Shown piece after piece: positions 1 through 8,300 of a stretch of 64,000 bases of DNA; within the stretch, counting starts at the first letter, position 1; every line of letters starts with the position of its first letter. The notes beneath the pieces were generated by a model. It searched no databases. It saw nothing but the letters and a program-made list of their open reading frames with translations, and was not told the DNA's origin. The position numbers and the translations under genes were made by a program. Source of the stretch: Bradyrhizobium sp. SZCCT0148 (GTDB lineage Bacteria > Pseudomonadota > Alphaproteobacteria > Rhizobiales > Xanthobacteraceae); the NCBI RefSeq assembly GCF_018129985.1, contig NZ_JAFCKT010000010.1, positions 1 to 64,000 on the forward strand, in the 5' to 3' direction.

Positions 1-435
1 GCCGTCGAAGTGATCGAGGAAGCCATCAGCGACGATGAGCAGACCGCGGTTTTCCCGTCGAAGTTCAGCGACGGCGACGTTCCGATCGCGCGGGCGTCTC
101 TGTCGCAGGCTTTGGCCGGCAAGAAGAACGGAAAGAAGGTCGGCGACAAGACAGAGGACCGCACCGGCATCCGGGAGTTCCTTGGCTTGGAGCACTTCAC
201 CGCGCATGACCTGCGGCGCACCGCTGCAACGATCGCCCGCCGCGCCGGCGCCCCCCGGCCGGACGTGAAGGCGTTGCTGGATCACGTCAACGGCGATGTC
301 ACCGAGGTGTACGACAAGTACGACATGCTGAAGGAAAAGCGGCAGGTAGTAAACTTGCTCGCAAGCGAGCTTCGTCGCATCGTCGGCGAGCGCCCTGCGG
401 TGGCTGCGACGTCTATTACCAAGGTGGCGGCATGA
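1..435 (+). CDS. Tyrosine recombinase (integrase), C-terminal part
   Basis: The reading frame is open from the first base, so the start lies outside the window and about 144 C-terminal codons are seen. They hold the end of a tyrosine recombinase catalytic domain. HDLRR, with His at 205-207 and Arg at 214-216, matches the HxxR box. LLDHV supplies the later His, and the Tyr of VYDKYD (310-312) fits the DNA-cleaving nucleophile. Such enzymes integrate and excise phages and islands at tRNA genes. It is the most likely mobility gene of the island that ends at the tRNA-Pro near 24.83 kb. Its stop overlaps the next gene by four bases, so the two are probably co-transcribed. The N-terminal arm-binding domain cannot be assessed. 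Confidence 0.88.
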   Translation, partial: AVEVIEEAISDDEQTAVFPSKFSDGDVPIARASLSQALAGKKNGKKVGDKTEDRTGIREFLGLEHFTAHDLRRTAATIARRAGAPRPDVKALLDHVNGDVTEVYDKYDMLKEKRQVVNLLASELRRIVGERPAVAATSITKVAA

Positions 436-935
436 CCTTCGCAATTTCAGGCGACCTACAGTGGTTCAGCCGATCGAAGTACGATGGCGGCAAGACCGAG
501 AGGAAGCTCTTCGATCAGCACGGCTATTGCGCAATCTATTTTGCCGGCAAGGACCAGGCGCTACGACTCGGCTGGACCGGTAGAGACCCCCGCAGGATCG
601 GGGAGCCTGCTCGGATCATTGCTTGGTGTGCAAACGACCAATTCGCAAAGCGCGTTGTCAACGAGGTGTCGCAACTTCTGAACTCTCGCTTAGTTTCCGG
701 CCGCTATGACGTGCCGGTCCACCTTGCAGAGCAAGCAATCTGTGTCGCGGCGAATAACGTTGGCGTTCAGATCACGAGCCACGAAGCGATGATGCAGCAT
801 GTGAGAGCGATGAGGCATCAGCGCTTACAAAAGGAACTCAACAGGGCTGAAGCAAAATTTCGCGATGCAGAGCTTGAGCGGAAACTTTCAAGCGCTTCGC
901 CAGCCTTACCAGAGGACGACTATGCAAATTTTTGA
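432..935 (+). CDS. Hypothetical island protein, possibly GIY-YIG-like
   Basis: A 167-residue protein that starts at an ATGA overlap with the recombinase, which argues for translational coupling. I do not recognise the family. Residues about 30-65 read Y-C-A-I-Y-F, then L-G-W-T, then D-P-R-R-I, then a Glu in VVNEV. That order loosely resembles a diverged GIY-YIG nuclease of the T5orf172 kind, but the resemblance is weak and the key glycines differ. The C-terminal 50 residues are rich in Lys, Glu and Arg and probably helical. A role linked to recombination is only suggested by position. Confidence 0.6.
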   Translation: MTFAISGDLQWFSRSKYDGGKTERKLFDQHGYCAIYFAGKDQALRLGWTGRDPRRIGEPARIIAWCANDQFAKRVVNEVSQLLNSRLVSGRYDVPVHLAEQAICVAANNVGVQITSHEAMMQHVRAMRHQRLQKELNRAEAKFRDAELERKLSSASPALPEDDYANF

Positions 936-988
936 CGCCGCCCTGAAATTGTAGTAAGAGAAAACATCATCGCAGTTTTTGATCAGAG

Positions 989-1009
989 GCCCCGCCCCAG
1001 CGGGGCTTT
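989..1009 (+). terminator. Intrinsic terminator after the recombinase pair
   Basis: A perfect 7-bp GC stem, GCCCCGC against GCGGGGC, with a four-base loop is followed by TTT. It sits 54 bases after the 432-935 gene and before the next gene, as expected for a transcription terminator, although the T-run is short. Confidence 0.6.
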
Positions 1010-1066
1010 GTCGTGTCCACGCCCACGCCTCGGCATCCCGCCGGGGCGTTTCGCTTTGGAGGAACC

Positions 1067-1246
1067 ATGAGCTACCGACTCTTTTACGACCCCAATACCG
1101 AACGCCCGTACATCGGCGTCAGACTGCCAGTTCAGCAACTGGCTGATCTGGATCGAGCGCGTATCGACCTACGCTTGTCGAGATCGGAGTTCCTGCGGCG
1201 TGCCATCGCGGCGCAGCTGCAACAGCTTCACGCCGCCTCGAAGTAA
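1067..1246 (+). CDS. Ribbon-helix-helix DNA-binding protein
   Basis: A 59-residue protein. The ATG at 1067 is chosen over an in-frame upstream codon at 1013 because GGAGG lies seven bases before it. The pattern YIGVRLP, then a first helix with LADLDRARIDLRLSR, then SEFLRRAIAAQL, matches the Arc/CopG ribbon-helix-helix fold: a beta strand that enters the major groove followed by two helices. Such small dimers repress phage and plasmid promoters or act as antitoxins. No toxin partner is next to it. It sits just before the replication-initiator-like gene and may control it. Confidence 0.75.
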   Translation: MSYRLFYDPNTERPYIGVRLPVQQLADLDRARIDLRLSRSEFLRRAIAAQLQQLHAASK

Positions 1247-1318
1247 CCACCAAAAGGAAAAGCCCCCGGCGCGCCAACGCCAAGGGGCTTGCAGCAGTTC
1301 AACAATCACAAGATCACC

Positions 1319-2254
1319 ATGACACAAACGGCCAGCAAAGACAAACATTCCAACGACAACTTCCGCTCGATCTCGCCCGTTCAAGAGTTGCGCTTTCTTG
1401 ACGCCATGATGGCGGACTCTGAGTTGCCAATGACAGCAAGGGTTGTCGGATATCAATTGGTCAGATGGACCTGTGGTGATAAGTCCCATCGTTTCAGCGG
1501 ATATGCCTGGGCGCGTCGTGACACACTCGCCGATTGCATCGGGCGCGACTCAGAGACGACCATCACGACCGCTACCAATGCGTTGAAGGCCCGGGGCTGG
1601 ATCATCGTAAAGCGCCGCCCGAACACCTCAAGTCTGATTCGGCCGAACTGGGATCGGATGGCTCAACAGCAAGAGAAGCCGGAAGACCAGAAAATTGTAT
1701 TTCCGGAAGACCAGAAAACCGTACATCCGGAAGACCAGAAAACTGGTCCCTATAGTGCTGATCATTATAGCGCCGATCTGGATAGCGCTCTCATTCCCGG
1801 CCGCTCCGCTCCGGGCATGCGTGCAAGTGTTGAGGGTGATAGCGCCTACGGCGCAGACCGGTCGGATTTCCGGCAGACCAGCGAGGAAGCCAAGCAGACG
1901 CTGGAAGAGATCAAACAAGCATGGCCGGCACCGTCAAAGGACGCCGAATACCAGCCACGCCACGACTCTGACAAGGGCGCATCGGTCCACTACTATCGCC
2001 TTTTGAAGTCAGGTGTCCCTGCGCATCGCATCAAGCAGGCCGCGCTGCGCTTTCTGAAGAGCAAAGAGGAAGATCAACACTGGTCCCGTAGCTTCGCCAG
2101 CTTCCTGACCGGCCATCTGCATGACTATCTCGATCCGGATCAGCCAGACCTATACATCCCGCCGGATGGGGAGCTTTTAGCTACGAACGACAACCGGCCG
2201 CCCGTAGAGCGCAAGGCCAGCGGGATCGATTGGGAGAACGATCCACCATTCTGA
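1319..2254 (+). CDS. Winged-helix replication-initiator-like protein
   Basis: About 311 residues from the ATG at 1319. A TTG at 1289 in the same frame is possible, but neither start has a clear ribosome site. The N-terminal 110 residues look like a winged helix-turn-helix (MTARVVGYQL, then TLADCIGRDSETTITTATNALKARGWI), as in phage replication proteins of the lambda O or DnaD-like type. A hydrophilic linker at residues about 121-160 contains three near-identical PEDQK repeats and a YSAD/YSAD/LDSA repeat. The C-terminal third is helical and Asp-rich and ends in WENDPPF, an acidic tail of the kind that can recruit other replication proteins. A replication role is inferred. A transcription regulator is the main alternative. 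Confidence 0.62.
   Translation: MTQTASKDKHSNDNFRSISPVQELRFLDAMMADSELPMTARVVGYQLVRWTCGDKSHRFSGYAWARRDTLADCIGRDSETTITTATNALKARGWIIVKRRPNTSSLIRPNWDRMAQQQEKPEDQKIVFPEDQKTVHPEDQKTGPYSADHYSADLDSALIPGRSAPGMRASVEGDSAYGADRSDFRQTSEEAKQTLEEIKQAWPAPSKDAEYQPRHDSDKGASVHYYRLLKSGVPAHRIKQAALRFLKSKEEDQHWSRSFASFLTGHLHDYLDPDQPDLYIPPDGELLATNDNRPPVERKASGIDWENDPPF
1679..1742 (+). repeat. Three 16-bp direct repeats with 24-bp period
   Basis: The 16-bp core CCGGAAGACCAGAAAA occurs at 1679-1694, 1703-1718 and 1727-1742, always 24 bases apart. All copies lie inside the linker of the winged-helix gene and in frame, so they also encode a repeated PEDQK. An A/T-rich stretch with a TATAG(T/C)GC repeat follows at 1750-1790. 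Iterons placed inside the initiator gene are how lambda builds its origin, so this is a candidate replication origin. Confidence 0.7.
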
Positions 2255-2703
2255 TCCTCATCCGTTTCAGAGTTCCCGCCTGTTCTTATTGAGCAGGCGA
2301 GACCTGGCATGGCGTGTACTTTCAACGGGCCGTAGCGAGGCCGTATAGATGGCTTAGGGACAGAGCAGCTCTTGCACAGCCGCCATCACCCGGCGCACCA
2401 TGAGCCGCGCTGGAGGCATTGAGGCACGTTCGCATAGGCGGCATTGTGAATGTGGCAACCCTGCCAGAGCGGACTCGTCAGTGCACTTTCCGCCGCTCGC
2501 TACAACGCCTGAAGGACAGGGAAGCGGATGAGTTCGCCGCCTCGCACTTACGTGAGCCATAAAAGACCGAGTTAAATTGTAATTTCAGACGAAGCGAGCC
2601 AAAACCCTATAAAACAAGGCATCTATTCGCATTCTTAAATTCCCTGAAACTCCCTCATATAGGTTAGAAGCCCATCGCGATCTGTACGTGGGTCGGAGAG
2701 CGC

Positions 2704-2732
2704 TTGACTTTTTCTGCTTTTGAGAGTAGTAT
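2704..2732 (+). promoter_or_regulatory. Strong sigma-70-like promoter
   Basis: TTGACT at 2704-2709 and TAGTAT at 2727-2732 are separated by exactly 17 bases, close to the housekeeping consensus and embedded in A/T-rich DNA. It points toward the ribbon-helix-helix gene at 2868. The predicted transcription start near 2739 lies only about 13 bases before a hairpin. Confidence 0.55.
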
Positions 2733-2751
2733 ATCGGCAAGCTACCAAAAC

Positions 2752-2783
2752 GCCGTCAAGCTGATCACGCTGACGGCCTTTTT
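2752..2783 (+). terminator. Terminator or attenuator hairpin
   Basis: GCCGTCA (2752-2758) pairs with TGACGGC (2771-2777), and CTTTTT follows. The loop contains the palindrome TGATCA. It has the form of an intrinsic terminator and lies between the promoter at 2704 and the gene at 2868, so it may end short transcripts or act as an attenuator. Confidence 0.6.
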
Positions 2784-2867
2784 GATTCTTCTCCCCTCGT
2801 TTCAACCTACGTCCACCGGACCGCGTCTCGCGGTGCCGGCGATTACTGCTGTCTGAAGAAAGTTCCT

Positions 2868-3059
2868 ATGATTGATCTTGATCGGGCTCGGCTTGAGCCC
2901 ACCCAAACCATTGGCGTCGTGCTGCCTCGCTCGCTCGCTGATGCAATCGAGCAACGCGCCAAAGCTGAACTGCTCGCCAAGTCGAGTTGGATGCGCCGTG
3001 TCCTTCTGGCTGAACTGAACAAAGATGCCGGTGACGCATCAGCGCCGGAGTCAGCGTGA
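2868..3059 (+). CDS. Ribbon-helix-helix DNA-binding protein
   Basis: A 63-residue protein with a GAAGAAAG ribosome site before its ATG. TIGVVLPRSLADAIEQRAKAE then SSWMRRVLLAEL has the strand-helix-helix pattern of Arc/CopG proteins. It is a second such regulator in the island, related in layout but not closely in sequence to the one at 1067. It is first in a run with the genes at 3059 and 3453 and overlaps the next start (TGATG). A repressor or antitoxin-like role is inferred; no recognisable toxin follows. Confidence 0.72.
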   Translation: MIDLDRARLEPTQTIGVVLPRSLADAIEQRAKAELLAKSSWMRRVLLAELNKDAGDASAPESA

Positions 3060-3439
3060 TGAGCGATCTTGAAACCCTGATCGTGAAGGAAGCGGACCGG
3101 CAGGGCCGTAGAGCCAACCAGGACGCCATACGGCAGGCAGGCGTAGACCTCGCTGGTGCGTCCTTGACCAGCCAAGGGCTGATTAATCTGCCCGGTCGTG
3201 GCTGCATCAGCCCGGCCGATTTCGTTCGCGACCTGCACAGCCGGATGCCGGAATGCTTCGGCACCATCGACAGTCAGGCCCCCACCGCCAAAGCGGCTGG
3301 CAACCTCACCGAACGCTATAAAGCGGAGATCGCCGCCAGCCGGACGCAGTCCCGCATCACTGAAGCCGACCTAGCCCGATATAGCGGCATCACTCGGCAG
3401 CACCTGGAAGAGCGGTACGGCGCCGCCAAAGCAAAGTAA
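3059..3439 (+). CDS. Hypothetical island protein
   Basis: A 126-residue protein starting at the ATG that overlaps the previous stop as TGATG (a GTG one codon upstream is also open). I do not recognise the family. It is soluble, with no membrane segment or signal. The C-terminal half (TEADLARYSGITRQHLEERYG) looks like a short helix-turn-helix. Its position between a ribbon-helix-helix gene and a coiled-coil gene suggests a three-gene accessory operon of the island. Confidence 0.6.
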   Translation: MSDLETLIVKEADRQGRRANQDAIRQAGVDLAGASLTSQGLINLPGRGCISPADFVRDLHSRMPECFGTIDSQAPTAKAAGNLTERYKAEIAASRTQSRITEADLARYSGITRQHLEERYGAAKAK

Positions 3440-3452
3440 GGACCATGCAACG

Positions 3453-3716
3453 ATGAAGTTCCGCAAACTCAATTCAGCGATCATTCCCAAGGCCTCTGCC
3501 GCAGTGCGAGCCTCCCGAGGAACCGCACTTCAACTGTTCGATCTACGCCGCAGAAAGGATGAGGCTGACCGTCGAGTCGAGACAGCACGGGACCGGCTTG
3601 AGGCGGTTGACGTGTTCGGACTGCGGCGCGAGTTGGAAGAAGCGCTGCGAGAGCAGGCTGAGGTCGAAGCAAAGCTTACCGAACTTCAAGGAGGCAACGT
3701 CTTGATGGCCGGCTAG
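3453..3716 (+). CDS. Small coiled-coil protein, hypothetical
   Basis: An 87-residue protein. The ATG at 3453 has an AAGGA about 11 bases upstream. From residue 30 onward it is almost all charged heptad-like helix (RRRKDEADRRVETARDRLE and EEALREQAEVEAKLTEL), so a coiled coil is likely. I do not recognise it. Size, position and composition resemble small phage structural or assembly proteins, but nothing more specific can be said. Confidence 0.55.
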   Translation: MKFRKLNSAIIPKASAAVRASRGTALQLFDLRRRKDEADRRVETARDRLEAVDVFGLRRELEEALREQAEVEAKLTELQGGNVLMAG

Positions 3717-3792
3717 GCTGAAATCAGATAGAGCGGCGGTAGCGGCTTCACTCTCGGCAGGCCGCCGTTCTTTGGGAGGCGCGACACAGGCG

Positions 3793-4086
3793 ATGTTGAG
3801 ACTTGCGGAACTGCACGCCCTCGCGATGGCTCTCGCTGTCGTCGCGCCTCCCGTCCTTCTCTCGCATCCAGCACCGGCAAGGGCTGAGAGCGCATATTCG
3901 ACGCCGACTCGCGACGGCCGGGAACGCATCCAGCGCACCGGCACCTGCCCAACTGGTTACGTCGGTAAAGGGGGCAAATGCGAAGCCCTACACGCCGACA
4001 CGCCTCGCGCCTTTCCGGTGATCCCAGGAAAGGCCTGCCCATCCGGTACGTTCCGCAGCGGCGATGCCTGCAAGGCGTTCCGATGA
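3793..4086 (+). CDS. Small secreted protein with paired Cys motifs
   Basis: A 97-residue protein from the ATG at 3793 (GGGAGG about 13 bases before); a TTG at 3772 is less likely. Residues 1-31 form a signal peptide with a hydrophobic core (ALAMALAVVAPPVLL) and a cleavage-like PARA. The mature part carries two related Cys units, CPTGYVGKGGKC and CPSGTFRSGDAC, each C-P-x-G then about seven residues then C. These could form two small disulfide loops in the periplasm. The family is not recognised. A cell-surface or superinfection-exclusion role would suit a mobile element but is speculation. Confidence 0.62.
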   Translation: MLRLAELHALAMALAVVAPPVLLSHPAPARAESAYSTPTRDGRERIQRTGTCPTGYVGKGGKCEALHADTPRAFPVIPGKACPSGTFRSGDACKAFR

Positions 4087-4097
4087 TATTCAGACGG

Positions 4098-4790
4098 CTA
4101 CGGAAGCCGCTCAAGCACTCTTGAAACCTGGACTGCGGACCACTGGCCATTTCCGCGGCTGGTCGGGATGCCTTTTTCGTTCAATCCGTCGGCTATAGCG
4201 CGCAAGCTGGTTTTGCCGGCCGCTTGAAGCTCTCGGATGACTGGCGCGATGTCCGCCGCCCTCGCCGCAGAACGCGTCTGTAGAGCTTTCCTGGATGCTT
4301 CCTGCATCTTGGCGTCGGGAACAACGCCGCGATTGCCGCCTAGCGTCTTGCCGCGCCGCTTGGCCGCCGCCAGTGCCGCCTTGGTGCGAGCCGAAATCAT
4401 GCCAGCTTCAAGCTCCGCAACGGCAACCATCTGCTGAAGAAGGAAGCGGCCGGTGGCGCCCTCGATCACAGGCAGGTCGGCGAACCGAACATCAACACCA
4501 GCCTCTAGCAGCCGCGACAGGAAGGCCACGGAGCGCGTAAGGCGATCAACCTTGGACACCACCAAGGCGGCGCGATGTAGCCGGGCTGCGGCCAGTGCTT
4601 GCTCAAGTGCCGGCCGGTCAGACCGCTTGCCTGACTCCACCTCAGTGAACTCGGCAACGATCGACCAGTCGCCTCCGTTGAGGTAGGTGGCCACTGCCGC
4701 GCGCTGGGCTTCGATGCCCAGACCAGACTTGCCCTGCTTGCCGGTGGAGACACGGTAGTAAGTCACGAACTTTCCGTTGTGCTGGGCCAT
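4098..4790 (-). CDS. Serine recombinase (resolvase/invertase family)
   Basis: A 230-residue site-specific serine recombinase. The N-terminal catalytic domain has YRVST with the nucleophile Ser at residue 15 and Arg13, then GLGIEAQR, a DRPALEQAL region, SKVDRLTRS and the helix-E segment ending in RTKAALAAAKRRGK. The C-terminal 45 residues (SLRAIADGLNEKGIPTSRGNGQWSAVQVSRVL) form a helix-turn-helix like that of Hin and gamma-delta resolvase. It cuts and rejoins DNA at paired sites, for dimer resolution, inversion or transposition. A 38-bp palindrome lies 11 bases upstream of its start. It is transcribed against the neighbouring phage-like genes. Confidence 0.88.
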   Translation of the reverse strand: MAQHNGKFVTYYRVSTGKQGKSGLGIEAQRAAVATYLNGGDWSIVAEFTEVESGKRSDRPALEQALAAARLHRAALVVSKVDRLTRSVAFLSRLLEAGVDVRFADLPVIEGATGRFLLQQMVAVAELEAGMISARTKAALAAAKRRGKTLGGNRGVVPDAKMQEASRKALQTRSAARAADIAPVIRELQAAGKTSLRAIADGLNEKGIPTSRGNGQWSAVQVSRVLERLP

Positions 4791-4800
4791 GCTGCGCTTT

Positions 4801-4838
4801 GTTACAAATGCTTCAACGTCCGTTGACGTATTTGTAAC
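4801..4838. promoter_or_regulatory. 38-bp palindrome before the serine recombinase
   Basis: Outer arms GTTACAAAT (4801-4809) and ATTTGTAAC (4830-4838) are a perfect 9-bp inverted pair. Inner arms CAACG (4814-4818) and CGTTG (4821-4825) are a second perfect pair around a TC centre. Such a nested dyad next to a resolvase gene fits a recombination crossover site with an operator function, as in res sites, but could be an operator for another regulator. Confidence 0.65.
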
Positions 4839-5308
4839 GCGCCAACACGCCCCGTCAATCGAAATCTTCCGTGCTCACTAGGATGGGGGCTGGGCTCGAT
4901 GCCTTCGGGACTCTGCTGCATGCCCCGCTTGGAGACGATCAGGCGCTCGCATCATCGAACGATCCCATGGCATCGCCGGGCCAAGAACATCCCTGCCAGT
5001 TTGTGCACCCGTCTGTTCGCCGTCGCCTCTTGCACCTCTGTCAAAGTGAAAGACGTTCCCAGCACCCAATCGGGCACGTGCGAAACGTTTTTTTTATTCG
5101 GCATAGGGGCACCGTTGGCCAAGGCGTTCAGATTACGAACTCGCAAAAGGGCCTTTTCTGACCCCCGGCTTTCGGAAAGACCCCGCACCGTTTCCCGCTG
5201 CGTGTGAGCAAGCACTCCTAAAAGACGATTTATCCACGCCGGCCTCCACGCCGGCACCACAACCACCGCGCTCTTAGCAGCGCTCCACCATCACCAGGAA
5301 AAACGAGA
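4839..5308. other. Non-coding stretch before the tape-measure gene
   Basis: About 470 bases without a gene I can support. Open frames on both strands have no recognisable content. It includes an eight-base T-run near 5088 and several short inverted repeats (for example CACGCCGGC-type arms near 5235-5255). It probably holds the promoters of the recombinase on one side and the tape-measure gene on the other. Confidence 0.45.
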
Positions 5309-8300
5309 GTGTCCGATTCGATCAACGTCCGCGCCACACTGGTTGCGACCAACGAAATGTCTCCGGCAATCCGGCGGGTCATCGCAGATATCGAAAAGCT
5401 GAAGGCTGCCGCCAAGAGTTTCAGCGCATCCTTCTCCAACGTCGGGCGCGCCGGCATGGATTCGATGGCGGGTTTCGACCGAACGATCAAAGCTGCCGCA
5501 GCACAGATGCGAGGCCTTAGCAACGTCAGCAAATCCAGTGCCCGCAACTACGCGGCTGATTGGGATCGGGCAACCAGCAAACGCCTGAGTGACGCGCGGC
5601 GCATGTACCAGAGCCTTGAGAGGATGGAGGCCGGATATCAGCGCCAGCTTGAACGCCGTATGGCCGCAGAACGCCGTGCATCACTCGCCAGTGCGTCATC
5701 GTCTAGAGGTGTTGCCCGATTGCCTGCGCCAAGCATCCGCAGCATGGCCATCGGTGCCGGCATTGCAGGTGCTGGCGTTGGCAGCGCCCTCAAAAAGCGG
5801 ATGGAAGTTCAAGCCGCTGAAGTCCGGGCGCAGATGTTCGGCGATCTCACGGCGGCGGACGTTGCGTCGCTGCGAAAGGGCTTCGCGGACAAGGCCGGCA
5901 TCAAGTTCGGCGTCGGCACCACCAAAGTTATCGACGCGGCAGTCGAAGGGCTCAAGGCCGGCATCGCCAAGGACGTTGCCGGTGAATTTGCTGACCTTGC
6001 GCTGAAAGCACAGGCCGGTCTCGACGTTGACACTCAAGGCGTTGGCAAGTTGCTTGGCCGCCTCGCAACTCAAATGCCCTGGTCGAAAGACCGCTTCAGC
6101 AAGATCTTGAACTCGGTTGCCGTTGCGAACAACGCGACTGCAGCGGACGGAAACGAGATCATCGAAGCAATGCGGCGCAGTCTGTCGGCGCTCGCGACCA
6201 CGAAGATGACGCCGGAGCAACTTGCAGCACTCGATGCTACCGGCATCAGCCTGGGCGTCCAACCCTTCAAGATGGGCACGTTCGTTTCATTCCTGACTTC
6301 TCAGATTGCGGGCGCAGGCTCCGCGCATGGTCAGCAAGCGAACGACCTTTCATCTGCTGCCAATGCACTCGGATTTGGTGGTAGGAGCGCCATGTCGGAA
6401 GCCATGCGAGACCGGCCGATGGAAACGATTTACAAAATTCTCGACAACCTCGCGAAGATGCCGGAGGCGCTGAGAACCAAGGTAGCCAAGCAAATCGGCG
6501 GCCGCGAGTGGATGGACGAATTACTGACTCTCGTTCTCGGCCGCGACAAGCTGACGGACGTCCTGAAGGATATCGAAGGCAAGCCCGGCTTTTTGGACAA
6601 GACGGCTCTGCAAAAGATCCGATCGATGCAGGGCAGATGGGCGTCCGTCGCCGCTGCGTTCGGCCTTGTCTGGGAAGAAGTCGGCGCCGGTTTCGAAAAA
6701 TGGTTTGACCAGATTTCTGATGCCTTCATTGGCCTCGCCGACTCCTTCAACTTCGACTCGATCAAGCAGCACGTTGATGCGCTGGTCGATGGACTACGCG
6801 AGGGTTTCGGGTTGAAGGATTGGGGCGAGGCGATCACCTCGCTTGCCAAGAACTTCAGCGCCAGCACCATCGCGAAGTGGCGGGACTTCGGTAAGGGCGT
6901 CGCTGAAGGCATCCGCGAGCTTGCCAGCGGCTTGAAGGTCGCCTTCTCAGCACTAGGCTTCCTTGCTGGGAAAAATCCGGCCGATGCGAAGGAGATGGGC
7001 AACCTGGTCGCGAAGCTGACCGGCCTCACCGTCGCTCTGGCAGTCATGTCGCCGCTTCTGTCCGTTCTGTCGGCGATCACGCTTGGCCTTACCGGGCTCG
7101 GCACTGCGCTCGGCCTAATCGGCGGCAGTGCAGTTGCGATGCGGGTCCTCGCCTTCCTCGCAAGGCTCACCAATCCTGCGGCCGCAGCAGCAGCGATGGG
7201 TGACGGCCGCCCCGATAATCACGTTGAGGATTTGAAGGGGCTGCAAGATGTCTACAGGGAGGAGCGCCAGAAGAACAAGGCGCTTGGTCTTGATCGCGAA
7301 GCGAGGCAGAAGCTCAGGCGCTTGCAGAACTACAAGCCCTCCGGTGATCCGATGTTCCAGCCGTCCGGATACCCCACGGGTCAAGACCTTGCCGACAACC
7401 TGAAGAAGTTCACGGGAAAGGTCGAGCGCGCGGCCTTCATCAACGGAGGTAACGTAACCAGGGCCATCTACACAGGTGGGAGATACGACCTGATCACCGC
7501 GGGCGGCGGTGGCGGTGGAGCGCGTAGCTTCATGGGTGGCGTCCCCGCCCTGCCTACGAATAAGGCGGGCACTGCGCTGCCCGGTTCAGTCCTTGGCAGC
7601 GGCGGCATCATCAAGAGGTCCAGCATTCCGAATTTCAGCGGCACTGGTGGCAGCATGGCCGACGGCCTCAGCCGCTCGGCTTTTGAACGCAAGTTCGCCA
7701 ACACTCCGCTGGCGGGGAAGTACGATCAGATCGTCGCCGCAGCCAAGGCGAACAACATCTCGCCTTCGTTGCTTGCTGGAGTCATCGCGCATGAGACCGG
7801 AAACGGTGTCGTGCTGTCCGGTAATAACCCGGGTGGCATCATGGACCCGACAACCGGCTTCGCTAAGAAGATGAAATTTGCTGGCCTGGACGACGGTATA
7901 AGCAAGACCGCGCAAACGGTGGCGAAGAACTACCGGGGGGCTGGTGGTGATGTCGATAAGATGGGCGGCTTCTATGCACCGAGGGGCGCAGCCAATGACC
8001 CGAACGGGCTGAACGGCGGGTGGCCGGCTGGTGTTCGAAAGAACATGGATCAGTTGTCAGGCTCGTCGACTGGCTCGGCCGGTTCCGGCGACGCTCTCTC
8101 ATGGACTGACAAGTTCATGGGAATGAACGAGTACACCAACACCAAGGTGCTGGCATCAGCCCTTGGCGGTGACGTTCGTGGCAAGTCCAATGCCTGGTGC
8201 GCTCGCTTCGTCAATAAGGCTCTCGAGTCTGCTGGCGGAAAGGGCACGGGCAGTGCGGTCGCGAACAGCTTCCAGAAGTGGGGCACCGGAGTTGATGCAG

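Larger units (their letters stand above)
2255..2867. other. Gene-poor stretch with a promoter and hairpin
   Basis: I see no convincing gene here. The first 300 bases are GC-rich and the short open frames in them lack recognisable content. From about 2560 the sequence turns A/T-rich, and it carries the promoter-like site at 2704-2732 and the hairpin at 2752-2783 listed separately. The gene that follows starts at 2868. Confidence 0.6.

Noticed and set aside
1679..1742. CRISPR-like spacing of short repeats
   Set aside because: Only three copies, 8-base spacers and in-frame coding of PEDQK; too short and too regular for a CRISPR array.
2354..2560. A 68-codon minus-strand frame with CPSGVVASGGKC
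   Set aside because: The Cys motif faintly echoes the secreted protein at 3793, but there is no ribosome site or signal peptide and the rest looks random.
4952..5266. A 104-codon minus-strand frame before the tape-measure gene
   Set aside because: No recognisable family, overlaps competing frames on the other strand, and no good ribosome site; not strong enough to report as a gene.
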